DNA of 64,000 nucleotides from Drosophila pseudoobscura (lineage: Eukaryota > Arthropoda > Insecta > Diptera > Drosophilidae), in NCBI RefSeq assembly GCF_009870125.1, contig NC_046683.1, forward strand, positions 42,113,869-42,177,868. The letters run 5' to 3'. Of the stretch, positions 52,136 through 62,295 are shown piece by piece. The position numbers and the translations under genes are program-made. Under the pieces are notes generated by a model. The model was given only the letters and a program-made list of their open reading frames with translations. It had not been told where the DNA came from and ran no database searches. Position 1 is the stretch's first letter, and the number at the start of each line of letters is the position of its first letter.

Positions 52136-52940
52136 CTACAACTTAATCGCCAGAAAGTTGTTTTGTAGCCCGACAACAATCATATCGGGTTGACTTTCCA
52201 GATCGTCAGGGCGGCCAGTGATGGCGTACAGTCCTGTCGTGGAGTCCTCCTCATGGACGAGCAGCAGATACTGGCAACTGGCGATGGTCGCCCAGACTGA
52301 AGAATGAAGTGTGGCCTTCAGGACGACCAGGTCCCGCTGCAGCGCCTCGGGATCCAAGTTATTTAAGCCTTGATTCATGCAACAGATGCTTGCCTGAGAA
52401 TGGTTGTCTGCACAGAGAAGCAACTCAAAGTCAGGGCTGTGGAGCACCTTATGGTAGGAAGTCATAAGGCCGCCCAGTCCATATCCCAGAGGACTATGTG
52501 GTGGGTGCGAACTGCCGCACTCACCAGGTGCGTTTTAGTCTTGTTCCAGCTCAAGGACGTCACATATTTGTGTCCCAGGACACTCAGCAGACTCATTTTA
52601 CTGTTATTTTCCCAAATGCATAACCCTGCAGCACATCCCACGGCCAGCGTACCGGAGCTGCCGGGGCGCAAGGCAGCACACGTGATGTGCACTTGCGCGG
52701 TGTCGTGCAGCTCGACAGGCATCCTCGGGTCAAGAGCAGGACGGTGTCGTCGAGGGTGATAGGGTGATCAGCGCCCCGTTCATAAGGTCGGTCGGCAACG
52801 GCTGGTAGACGACGAAATGGTAGTGCTGCGACTTTCAGATAGTCGTTTGGTACAACACACGCAAGTCGTAATGGACTGCATATCTTGAAAGTCTCGCTAT
52901 AAACATTTGGCATGATAGCTCTGCGGATTTCCGGGGGTCC
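52136..52940 (-). pseudogene. Aladin-like WD40 nucleoporin relic, frameshifted
   Basis: Minus-strand frames line up end to end with the WD40 region of the nuclear-pore protein Aladin (AAAS). The first piece has DHPITLDDTVLLLTR (about 52780-52736), where Aladin has a LDD-S/T-V/I-R-V/I-Y motif. A frame change leads to HITCAALRPGSSGTLAVGCA and GLCIWE (compare Aladin's A-WKP...LAV-C...-ILIW), then GHKYVTSLSWNKTKTHLVSA and HIVLWDMDW. At 52462-52465 the TGA of this piece overlaps the ATG where the next frame begins, a one-base shift. The third piece runs SPDFELLLCADN to VWATIASCQYLLLVHEED and LYAITG, ending at 52136. At least two frameshifts and a missing N-terminus mean no full-length protein. No introns are evident, so a decayed retrocopy is possible. 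A minus-strand frame reaching 53020 may be upstream remnant. Confidence 0.6.
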
Positions 52941-53020
52941 CGAAATAATTCCGTTAATATCGATTCAACTACAGATCCAATTACGGCTCTAGTAGTATTT
53001 CTGCAACCAATGCGACGCAC

Positions 53021-54225
53021 CAGAGCATATTAAACTGGAAAATCAGGAGGAGGTGGTTCGGAAAATCCTTGAAGTCCAGAAGTAGCAGCAGATATTAAAG
53101 CCAAGGCCAAACCAACTTCCAAACAGAGCTGCTACACATTTCAAGGGAGTCCAAAGAGTAACGTTTATTGCTTTTTTATCTACATATACATAATTACATT
53201 AAATGCATTTAATTAATCTGGCCAACATGTTGCAATTCCATGAGTCTGCAACATGGCGAACACAGATATGCAATCGATCGCAGCCTGAGTCTCTCTATCG
53301 CACATGAGCTTTCTTTTGAAGTTGCTCTTTCAGCTCAAGCTCTCTCTTATAGAGCACACACCGATTAGAGATCCCAAATGAGAGCTCACTGATGGAAGAT
53401 CTAAGGGGCTATCAGCTCTTAATAAAGAGAAGAATGCGATATTCTCTTGAGGGGCCGAGGTGCTTCTCCAGCGTGCGTGATCGCTGGGGCTCTTGCTTGT
53501 GTTGGTTCCAGCTGGGCGTATACCTTTCCGCGGGCGACAGGGACAGTTAGATGTTGGGCCGCTGCCAGCTTTCTTCGGGCCGGGAACACCGGCACCTTAT
53601 AAGCAAGAGCAGGAGAGCGGCGTCAATCAGTTTGCATTATTTTTCTTTAATGGCGAATCTCATAAACGAAAATCTCAATCGAAACATAGTCGGACAAGAA
53701 AATCGAATGAAGTGCACATCGAATATCTAATTCGGCAGAATCCCCGAGCCATGGTACGCATCTGCTTCAAAAAGCGTCTGAAATTTGGGGGAAATATGTG
53801 GATTCTGAAGAATCAACTATTTAAGCAAAAGCCAACAAGGCATTCCCCTCTGTTCTTGTACAATAGTCACTGGGGCAAGGTCACCTTTGGTCCCAGTGTG
53901 GTTTATCCGATGGTCGAATAATTATATTTAAAAAGTGAATGAAGGAAAAGAAATGGTGTTCGAATTAATAGATGTTCTGATTGCTGATAGTTCATTGTAT
54001 CTGCAACGTAGTAGATGGAAGACCGGAAGCACAAGTGAGCCCCAGGCGATTGCCGCAGTTGCGATTGGTTGTTTAGGAAATTCGAGACTTTGTGGTCCCG
54101 TGAAACAGTGTCAGGTGGCTTAAATTAATTAAAAGATGCCTTCAGGGTAATGAAGAATGTGCGTACGGAGGCGCCTCTACGTCTAGTCTTATTTTTCTGT
54201 CTGCCGAAATCGAGGATAAACGAGG
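53021..54225. other. Intergenic spacer with a weak open frame
   Basis: A plus-strand open frame runs 53493-53921, but its only ATG with a reasonable context (GAGCCATGG) is at 53751. That would give a 56-residue basic peptide beginning MVRICFKKRLKFGGNMWILK. No domain is recognised; it could be a small orphan gene or chance. Nothing else is supported in this interval. Confidence 0.4.
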
Positions 54226-54231
54226 ATGAAC

Positions 54232-54772
54232 TCTACATATAGACCCGATACTCAGTCAGTACTACGAACAGTGTGTGTGTGGCTGCTAATTGATTTGTTC
54301 TTTCTGGCTATAATAATCCGATCCAAGCCGTATTCGGCAGTCCAGAAGATATGGGCATTCTCTACGATTCTGCTGTTTTGGTTTTCTCGTATGTTTAAGA
54401 TTGTGGATAGCACAGATTTTCGTCCTTTGTGGGGGCGGAAAGGGGTATTGCGGTGTTTTGAAATACACCTGTGCAGGTGCGATATCACAGGAGTGCAAAT
54501 ACCAAATTTGGTTGCCTTAGCTCTCATAGTCTTTCAGAACTAGGCGCTCAGAGCGACGGACAGACAGACGGACGGACGGACAGACGGACGGACAGACGGA
54601 CGGACGGGCAGACAGACAGACAGACATGGCTCTATCGACTCGGCTATTGATGCTGATCAAGATTATATATACTTATTGGGGTCGGAACACTTAGTTTTGG
54701 ACGTTACATCCACTTTCAGCTCATTTCTAATATACCCCTATACTGATTGAGTATCGGGTGTAAAAATGCTTA
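54232..54772 (-). mobile_element. DINE-1-like element with inverted ends and GACG microsatellite
   Basis: The left end acccgatactcagtcagta (54243-54261) is matched in inverted orientation by tactgattgagtatcgggt (54741-54759), 18 of 19 positions. On the minus strand the body has the DINE-1-like features: a block with tttccgcccccacaaaggac (about 54425-54444), a cacctgcacaggtgtatttc block, and aaatttggtatttgcac. On the plus strand these are followed by the GACAGACG microsatellite (54549-54626), catggctctatcgactcggc (54625-54644), gatcaagattatatatactt and ggggtcgga. These are the known marks of the Drosophila DINE-1/mini-me family. The short frames within (54226-54543 plus, 54252-54527 minus) are translations of the repeat, not genes. 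Confidence 0.75.
54549..54626 (+). repeat. GACAGACG/GACGGACG microsatellite
   Basis: A tetranucleotide array of GACA and GACG units inside the DINE-1-like element. This is the internal proto-microsatellite seen in that family. Confidence 0.9.
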
Positions 54773-56200
54773 TACTAACAAAATTGTAAGAAGACGCCCA
54801 TGCCGACATCCGAGTAACAGAAAACACCATTATTGCACATACATTCAACAGCGAATCGAATTCGTAAACAAAGTAAGCAAACAAATGCATAGAATAAACT
54901 GAAATCAGACAGAAAGGCGATCCCAGTGGTATAGGCTTTTGATCCCCCCGCAAGGGGATCACTGACACTCCCTCCACTGGTTGGCACAGTTCACTGGAAT
55001 AGCAAAATTATGGTCGTCTGACACCAGACTTCACTACCTCTCTTATCTGAAAGAAAGAGATTTCCTCACGGGAAAAGAACAGCGGCTGAAATGATCAATT
55101 GTTATACTTTACTTGACGGAGACCGCAATTTATGTACGTCTTTGTCTTAGTTATGCTTTATGTATATCATACGACCATAAACATTTCAAAAAAGGAATAT
55201 CGTTTCTCTTCCGCTGCGCCGCCAACCGCTGGTTTTTTATTGACTAACTTACAAATTCAATCAGATTCTGCTTTCACAAAGAAGGAATCCAAATACTATA
55301 CATTGTTAATGACATAGCATAGATTTGTACTCGGAATTGATATGACAACACATCAAAGAACTTGAACTCACAAATTTATGAAAATAGGAGATAGTTTAAG
55401 TTAAGGAGATGGGCCATAGGTTAGCGCTACTTTGTCCGCTTTGGGCGAGATTGCTCTTAAATCCAGTGCTGTTCAGGAATATAATATCCATATATATCCA
55501 TATACTAACGAATACATATATGAATATGAATGATATCATCCCTATAATGTTTATATGATCTATGTATCTATGTATAGATATGTCCCTTTTACATGGGAGA
55601 TCACAAAATTCGCTCCAATTTGGATGATTATTTTGTGCAACAATAAACAATTGGACCAAGTTTTATTTGAATGTGCGGCGAAATTGACAATTAAAAGTTT
55701 CTAATGGATCCAAGAAAAATACAAATTTATTATCTTATATCTGCAAATATGCACGGGAATCAAATTACTGGTAACATTCTAGACTTTGGAACACCTTTTA
55801 CATTTTCCTTTCGAACGAAGTTTTATAATGAAGATATCGTTATTCCTTCATTAAGCTGGAACGGCCGAAGGCCCCACTGTGATTCGGCGATTCCCAGGCC
55901 CTCAAATTCATAAGCATGGTACTCGTAGGATACTTACATATTGTGGAAGCCGGGGGAACAAGTTTCGGGATGTTTTTTCACGTCTCTTTATTTTCGAAAT
56001 TCTTCTAAAAATAACCACATCTAAGCATACACAAAGTCCGATAGTGCTTTACTATAAATGTCCTTACACACATACGTGGACAAGAGATTTCTTTTTAGTA
56101 TTTCTTGAGACTTGCAAATTTCGTTGATGCATTTTTCTTCGGCATTTTACGCACGTTTAAGCTTGAAACTAATATCTAATACAAGAATTTTATCATTGTC
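54773..56200. other. Spacer upstream of the JIL-1-like gene
   Basis: No supported gene. Small frames at 55132-55317, 55704-55913 and 55879-56127 have no recognisable domain. If the kinase has a 5' exon it should lie here, because an acceptor-like sequence occurs at 56190-56203. Confidence 0.45.
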
Positions 56201-56228
56201 TAGGATGAAATCAAATGGGGAGAGATGA
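56190..56228 (+). promoter_or_regulatory. Acceptor-like site and two overlapping short upstream ORFs
   Basis: TTTTATCATTGTCTAG ending at 56203 resembles a splice acceptor. If transcribed unspliced, an ATG at 56205 opens a 7-codon frame whose TGA (56226-56228) overlaps the kinase ATG (56225-56227), and a second ATG at 56215 opens a 14-codon frame running past it. Either arrangement bears on how the kinase start is used. If the acceptor is real, the kinase frame is open from 56204, so an upstream exon could add N-terminal residues. Confidence 0.45.
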
Positions 56229-58716
56229 GTGCCGCGCAAAGGAGCCAATGGATGATTAAGAGCAGTGTCAGTGGCATCGGACTAACTCCGGCGGCACCAC
56301 AGCAGGTGGCACCACCTGCCTCGACTGCAGCGGGAAGAATGGAAGTCCTGCACCCGAATAGCAATGGACAGCGGAGGGGCGTCAGATGCACGACTGATTG
56401 GAGGTACGGGCCCAGCAGGAACAAGCAGCCCCTGTCTGCGCCCTCGTCCTCGACCCCAAGCATAAATGCGACAGAGGTGATCTGCATCTCCGATTCCGAA
56501 AGCGAGGAACACGACTACTTGGACTTGGAAGCAGACTATCGCGCCCTGAACTCTGAATTGTATCGTGACTTGGACGTGGACGCAGAGCCTTTAGAAGGCG
56601 CAATGGCCTCCGAACAAGAACCACCAGCATATGAAATGTCCCTGAGGCTGAGCAATGTCCCCGAACATCGGAAACTGGAGATCATCACCGACCTGAGTTT
56701 CTATGGTACCCCTTTTCACGACCAGGCAGTGGGTCCGAATGATTTCCAAATTCTGCAGCTTCTGGGTTCAGGAGCCTTTGGCCGTGTGTTTCTGGTGCGA
56801 AAACTAACGCGATCCGACGTGGGTGCACTCTACGCGATGAAGGTCCTGAACAAGACGGATGTGGTGAGGGAATGGTGTACAGCCGATCACACACGCACGG
56901 AGCGCGTGGCCATGCAGGTCGTGAACCGCAGCCCCTTCATCGCAAGCCTCCACTATGCATTCCAGTCCTCGTCAAAGTTGTACCTCGTGATGGACTTTGC
57001 CATAGGCGGGGAGCTATTCACGCACCTCATACAGCAGGGGCCCTTCGACGAGGCGCGTGCTCGATTCTACATTGCAGAGCTGGTGCTGGCCCTGGAGGAG
57101 GTGCACCGCCTGGGCATCGTGTATCGCGACATCAAGCTCGAAAACATCTTGCTGGATGCAGACGGCCATGTGGTTCTCACTGACTTCGGACTGTCGAAGT
57201 TTCTCACGCCGGCGAATGCGTATCGAGCGAACAGCTTCTGTGGCACCATGGAGTACATCGCCCCGGAGATGATTCAATCGCGGCAGAAGGGCTACGACTA
57301 CGCCGTCGACTGGTGGTCCTTGGGAGTCCTAACCTTCGAGATGCTCATCGGAGAGCCACCCTTTGGATCCAAGCTCGGGAATCGGCAAATCGTTCGACGC
57401 ATACAAGAGTGTCAGCCCTTGATTCCTGAAAGCATCGGCCCCATTGCCAAGGACTTTTTGCTAAGGACTCTGGAGAAGGACCCCATGTACCGCCTGGGCG
57501 GGAATGATCGCGGTGCCCGCGAAGTCAAGGAGCATGCCTTCTTCCACGGCATCAACTGGAGTGCGGTAAGGGCCAAGCTATATGCAGCGCCCTTTAAGCC
57601 CACCCTCACAGCCGACGATGATGTGCAGAACTTTAGCACCGAGTTCACGGATCAGCGGCCCGAGGATCCGGAGTGCGAAGCCCCAACCAGCAGCGGCCAA
57701 CTCTTCCGCGGCTACACCTACGTGGCGCCGGAGCACGTGGGTCCGCTGCAATGGGAAGCCCAGTGCCAGGTTGAGTACTGCAATTCAGGAGTGCGCAATA
57801 TACCGCCAAAGCCGAGAGGCCTCGAGCTGGGTAGCCTCGTTACGAGCGGGGCATACGGCAGGTGCCACATTGCGGTGGATGGCCCCACCAACATGATCTT
57901 CATGGCCAAGGTTGTCCCGCTGTCCAAGTTTCGGGTCTCCGAGGTGGATGCCCTGATCTCCTGCGCCCTGGACAGCTCGGGTCTTCGAAAACATACAAAC
58001 ATTGCTACCTACTATCAAACGTTCCGCGACAAATGCGACGTCTGGATACTCACGAAGTTCCTGTGCGGCGAGGAGCTCACCGGGCCCATTTTCCGCAACC
58101 AGCTGGATGAGGACGCCTGCCGTGAGATCATCCGCCAGATTGTTCAGGCCTTGCGCCATGTCCACTCTAAGAAGTTCATCCATGGTGACCTGAAACCCGA
58201 GAATGTAGTGTTTGTGGGCAGCAAGGATCTGTCTGTCAATCTGGTTGACTTTGGCAATGCCTGGTGAGGGTCCTTCATATTTCTAAGCCATTTCTTCGAG
58301 TATAATCCTTTATAATCTACAGCTACAACAGCACCTTCCAGAGCTGGAAGGACTCACCGCGCTACACGGTCGACTATGCTTCCCCGGAGCTACTTTCGGA
58401 CCTGCATTTGGTGACTTACTCGCCTGCTGTCGACGTCTACAGCCTGGGTGCCATGCTGTACACCATGTTGGTGGGTCACGCTCCCTTTCGCCGGGACCAG
58501 GCGGATCACGTGGATCACAGCTTCAACGCCCATGTACTCCTGAAGATGCGCATCCACTTAGAGTCCTTTAATCAGCAATCTGAGCGCTGGCTCAGTGCCA
58601 GCTCAGCCTTTAAGCAGCTGGTGATCTGGTGCCTTCAACGGAGTCCCGTTGACCGTCCGAGCCTAGAGGAAATTCTCGCCAGCGAGTGGATGTCAGCAGC
58701 AGCTATCAGTGATTGA
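56225..58716 (+). CDS. JIL-1-like tandem Ser/Thr kinase, short paralogue
   Basis: Exon 1 is 56225-58263 and exon 2 58323-58716. The 59-nt intron (GTGAGG...CTACAG) joins TG|C in frame, giving 810 residues. The product matches Drosophila JIL-1, the MSK-type kinase that phosphorylates histone H3 Ser10 on interphase chromatin and is enriched on the male X. N-terminal AGC-type kinase: GSGAFG 181-186, Lys206, Glu226, YRDIKLEN 300-307, DFG 320-322, SFCGT activation loop 337-341, APE 346-348, and a tail with DDVQNFSTEFTDQ (465-477). C-terminal CAMK-type kinase: G-loop TSGAYG 540-545, Lys562, HGDLKPEN 653-660, DFG 675-677, then YTVDYASPELL and DVYSLGAMLYTMLVGHAPFR. All key residues of the first domain are present; the second has HGD instead of HRD. 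The N-terminus (1-173) is short and acidic, with a SUMO-interaction-like VICISDSESEE (85-95). The protein stops about 10 residues after the second kinase, so the long JIL-1 C-terminal chromosome-binding region is absent. The start could be internal to a longer frame. It is a paralogue rather than JIL-1 itself, judged from the missing C-terminus and many substitutions. Confidence 0.92.
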
Positions 58717-61500
58717 CATCAAGAAAGGATCGATAGAAAAGAACAAAAGAAATCAAATTAAGAATAGGACAGGAGTAGAATTCACCTTGACTCAAAGTAG
58801 GAAGATATGAACGATATCTGATGTAATTATACCTGTACTATATCCAGTGAAGATATGCATACAATCACAGCTACATTTGAACATAACATTAAATTGTATT
58901 TAGTCATAATGTTAATAAGAGAATAAGAAACGGACGTTTGCCAAATCAAGATTATCTAAAATACAAACCAATCCCTACAGAACAAGCGCAGAAACCCTAT
59001 ATAGTAATTGGTCTGAGGTGCAAGTGCAAGAAATAATTTACGACATAAATGTACATATGTATATGCATGTACAATTGTGAGCAGCTGATCTAAAGCACTT
59101 TCTACGATACCAATGGCTTTCTGTGAATGGAAGCGGGGGGTGCGTCTGAGGATGGGTCCCGGAGGAGTCTGCAGCATTAAAATCTGAACAACTTTGCGAG
59201 TGGCCTTTGATGCGGAAACGGAACATCAAAAAGATGTACTGTCAACACACATTCATTGTCTCCGTCTGTGTGCTGGACACATTATTAACTCGGAAGAATA
59301 AACTCGACTCCACTCGCCACGCTTCGGTTCGCCTCGCCTCGCCACTCTATGCCTCCAAGGCTGGGGCGTGACCAGGATTAGGTGCGGTGACTCATGGCAA
59401 ACTTTTGCATATTTGTTAAATACTTTAATTAATAATTTAGCGGCGGGGGGGTGGGGATGCGGCTAGGCGTGAGGCTGGGGGTGAGGCTGGGGGTGAGGCT
59501 GGGGGTGGGGGTTGGGGAACAAGACAGAGAGCAGAAGTTGAGCAAACAACTAACAAAAGATCAAGGATTATGCGTGCTTCGTGTGTGCCTGGGATGCGGT
59601 GTGGGCGGGGGCCCCTGACTCGACCCAGGACTCGGCGCTGTAATAAAAGGAAGACAAAGAAGATTAGACCAAGCGGAGCAGGAGGTGGAACAGGAGATGG
59701 CTGCCTGATGAGTTTAATTATTTGAATGCCTCAGCTCTCACAGAGCACAGAGCAGAAAGCCATAGACACACACGAGTCAGGGTTGCCCTGGCCAAACAAA
59801 AGGCAGCTGCTTTTGTCACATGCACACGCCTGGCCCTGGGGTCCAAACGCGAGACACACAGCCCACATCCACCAGCTTCTAGGGCAGGATATTTTTGTCA
59901 TTCCGTAGATTACTTACGAGTATATCTTGGTGCCAGGAATGAACCGGAGTCTTTTTAAGTTACAAAACTGTTCTATACACCTACTTATATGTTGACTTAG
60001 TAAAGTCTTTAAAAACAGATAATTATATGTTGATGCCAATAGGGAAATCAACGAAATTTTAGACACTAACCAAAATTGTAATCCTAATTAATTATTCTCA
60101 ATTTAATTTTTGATTTTGGCGATTCAAGGTCCGAGTCCCTCCAAGTTTCCAGCCATTTCTTTGTAACTTTTATCGCGCACTACAAAATCCATCGCTGGAA
60201 TGTGGCGCACCATAAAAAATTAACTATAAAAAGATACTAGCTAAGTTCCTCTAATTGTTAATGCTAAAAACGGAAAATGGAAGCGTCTAATTTTTGCGAT
60301 TACAAAAGTAAATCGGAAATTTCTTGCAAAAGTTAAAACCGGAGACCGAACGGAGTTACACATGTCTTGCCTCTCACACAGAGTGTTTTTAATTTGGCCA
60401 AACTCCCCCTTCACACAACTGCTGTGCTCTGTTTCCTCTGGCTGGGCAACACCTGGATCGGGCTACCTCCGTCAGCTCCCGAATCGTCCTGCACCTTTGC
60501 GCCCTGCGTCCTGCGCTCGAGCCCTCGCCACTCTATTCAAATGTATCCCCATTTTGCTTCCACTTGACAATGGGAGCCTGCTCCCAGCCAGCACCTAGCG
60601 GGTGAGTCGGGGAACTTAATTTGGTCACACACAATTGATTCTTTTTACAGGTGCTCTCACTCTCACCTAGCCACCCACGGACAGCCGTAAACACACACAG
60701 GTTGGCCCTTGAAGAGAGCTGTATGCAGCTGCAGTTGGAGTTGGAGCTGGGTTGGTGTTAGGGGAGGACAGGAAATCGGACCTAGAGTTGGAGATTGGGC
60801 AGGAATAGGAGCCGGACCAAGTGGAAGAAGCCAACGTGGACGTTTGTGGTGTTTAGTGCCTGGTGCAGCCTTGTAATTTGTGGTTAAAACAATGCAATTA
60901 ATTTGACATCAAGTGAAGGGGCATCACTACTCTACTCTTGGCCATCTTGGAGGTCATTATATCTGCTCCGGTGCCACCACATGTCTCCGATCCCGGTTTC
61001 GAAGCGGTGCCATGCCGCACCAAAGGAGCCATACCTAATGGCCATTTTGGAACGGATGAAATATGTATTAAGCGGCTCATCAGGTCAACATCTACATATA
61101 AGAGATTCAGGATGTATTTGAGCATGATGCGAAATACAGATTTCGAAAGATTTCAACAAGAAGAGTCTTCCTGTAGGCATTTCTAAGACAAAGTATGCAC
61201 TAAAGGAACTATTGTTTTTATCCATTTGTATCCCAGGCAGGAATGCAGCTCTCCTCCCGCACAACCGAACGAGGAGCGCTGCCGTATGACGCGCGACGCG
61301 TAAACCGAATCGATCGCGAACATGCAGGCAAGATACATAGAGGTTTGACTAACATTCGAGGGAAATTAGAGCTAAAATTACAACTAGATCCCGCAGAGAA
61401 AAAACTAAAAATTTTTTTTTTTTTACTGATTCTTTACGGTCCTGTACTTTATACTGACGGCATAATACACAAGAGCCCTATTCTAAAACCGGATGTTCAG
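58717..61500. other. Intergenic spacer, no gene seen
   Basis: This is the downstream region of the kinase. A canonical AATAAA occurs only at about 59300 (AAGAATAAACTC), which would give a 3' UTR near 600 nt. A 12-bp G-rich minisatellite lies at 59444-59517. Frames at 59722-59958, 60362-60598, 60898-61186 and 61243-61509 have no recognised domain. The TACGAGTA 8-mer occurs at 59915. Confidence 0.5.
59444..59517 (+). repeat. GTGAGGCTGGGG minisatellite, G-rich
   Basis: Four roughly 12-bp units (GTGAGGCTGGGG with slight changes) follow a G7 run, giving many G tracts of four or more on the plus strand. Confidence 0.85.
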
Positions 61501-61507
61501 AAAACTT

Positions 61508-61639
61508 AAGCTTGGGATCTAGAATAACACCAAGATCATCCACCAGGATAATTTTCTCGAGAGAACCACCGCATAGGGTGTAAAGAGTCAACAAGGGACT
61601 TGAACGATGAAATGCCGTTACTTTATACTTCGAGGCATT
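61508..61639 (-). mobile_element. Non-LTR retrotransposon reverse-transcriptase fragment
   Basis: The minus strand reads, in one uninterrupted frame, NASKYKVTAFHRSSPLLTLY followed by TLCGGSLEKIILVDDLGVIL and DPKL. The order K-x-K-V-x-x-F-x-R, Y-x-L-x-G-x-x-L, V-x-DLGV-x-LD-x-KL is characteristic of the thumb region of Jockey/R1/LOA-type LINE reverse transcriptases. Stops or frame changes occur on both sides, so it is a short dead fragment. The exact family is not assignable from 44 residues. Confidence 0.75.
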
Positions 61640-62048
61640 AGGTACCCCTTTCGATCACTAAGAGGTCTTGAATCTGAACGCGTAACGCCGTAACGCACAT
61701 GTACACGGGAATCTACCCATTTGTGAATTGAATACCCGGGTGAATTTGAATTCAATACTCCGCATCAACACATAGGGGATTATGATATCGGTGGAAGGAA
61801 TAACACGTGTGAATTATAAAATATATTATTTATTGTTCATGGCACTTGCGGTGTATGTGGAATATTTGTATTAGGGTATTCCCTGTTTTGAAATTAGATG
61901 TATTGTCACACCTAAAAGAAAAGTTGCGGGTGCAATCTGCTCGTCCTGTGTATGAGGCACCGGTACCACACCGAACTGTGTTCATTAGTTTTTTGTTAGA
62001 GGGCAGGGGCTGCACGCCAGTATATAATAATCTGGTGAAATGAAAAAA

Positions 62049-62295
62049 ATTAATAGGAAACGTTGATGATGATCAGGTACTTTCACTCACTTCACATTCA
62101 ATTAAATCTAAAGTGTAAGCATCAATAATGACCGCCGCAATTTGGTATTGAAGTATTGAAGTATAGGTAGTCGTTGTCTTGTTGAATGTAAGCTGCATTG
62201 CAAAGACTCATACAAAGTGTGTACGCCTGGTGTCTGGAGAAATTAGTGACATTAATAGGAAACATTTATTATAACTGAGTACTTTCCCTTACCAG
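62049..62295 (+). repeat. Degenerate direct repeat, about 202 bp apart
   Basis: Both copies start taataggaaac (62051 and 62253 approximately) and, after a diverged middle of matching length, share agtacttt/ggtactttc followed by ct-rich text. They are probably remnants of an old tandem duplication or element. Confidence 0.4.

Noticed and set aside
54226..54543. 105-aa plus and 91-aa minus frames
   Set aside because: Both lie wholly inside the DINE-1-like element, which is noncoding.
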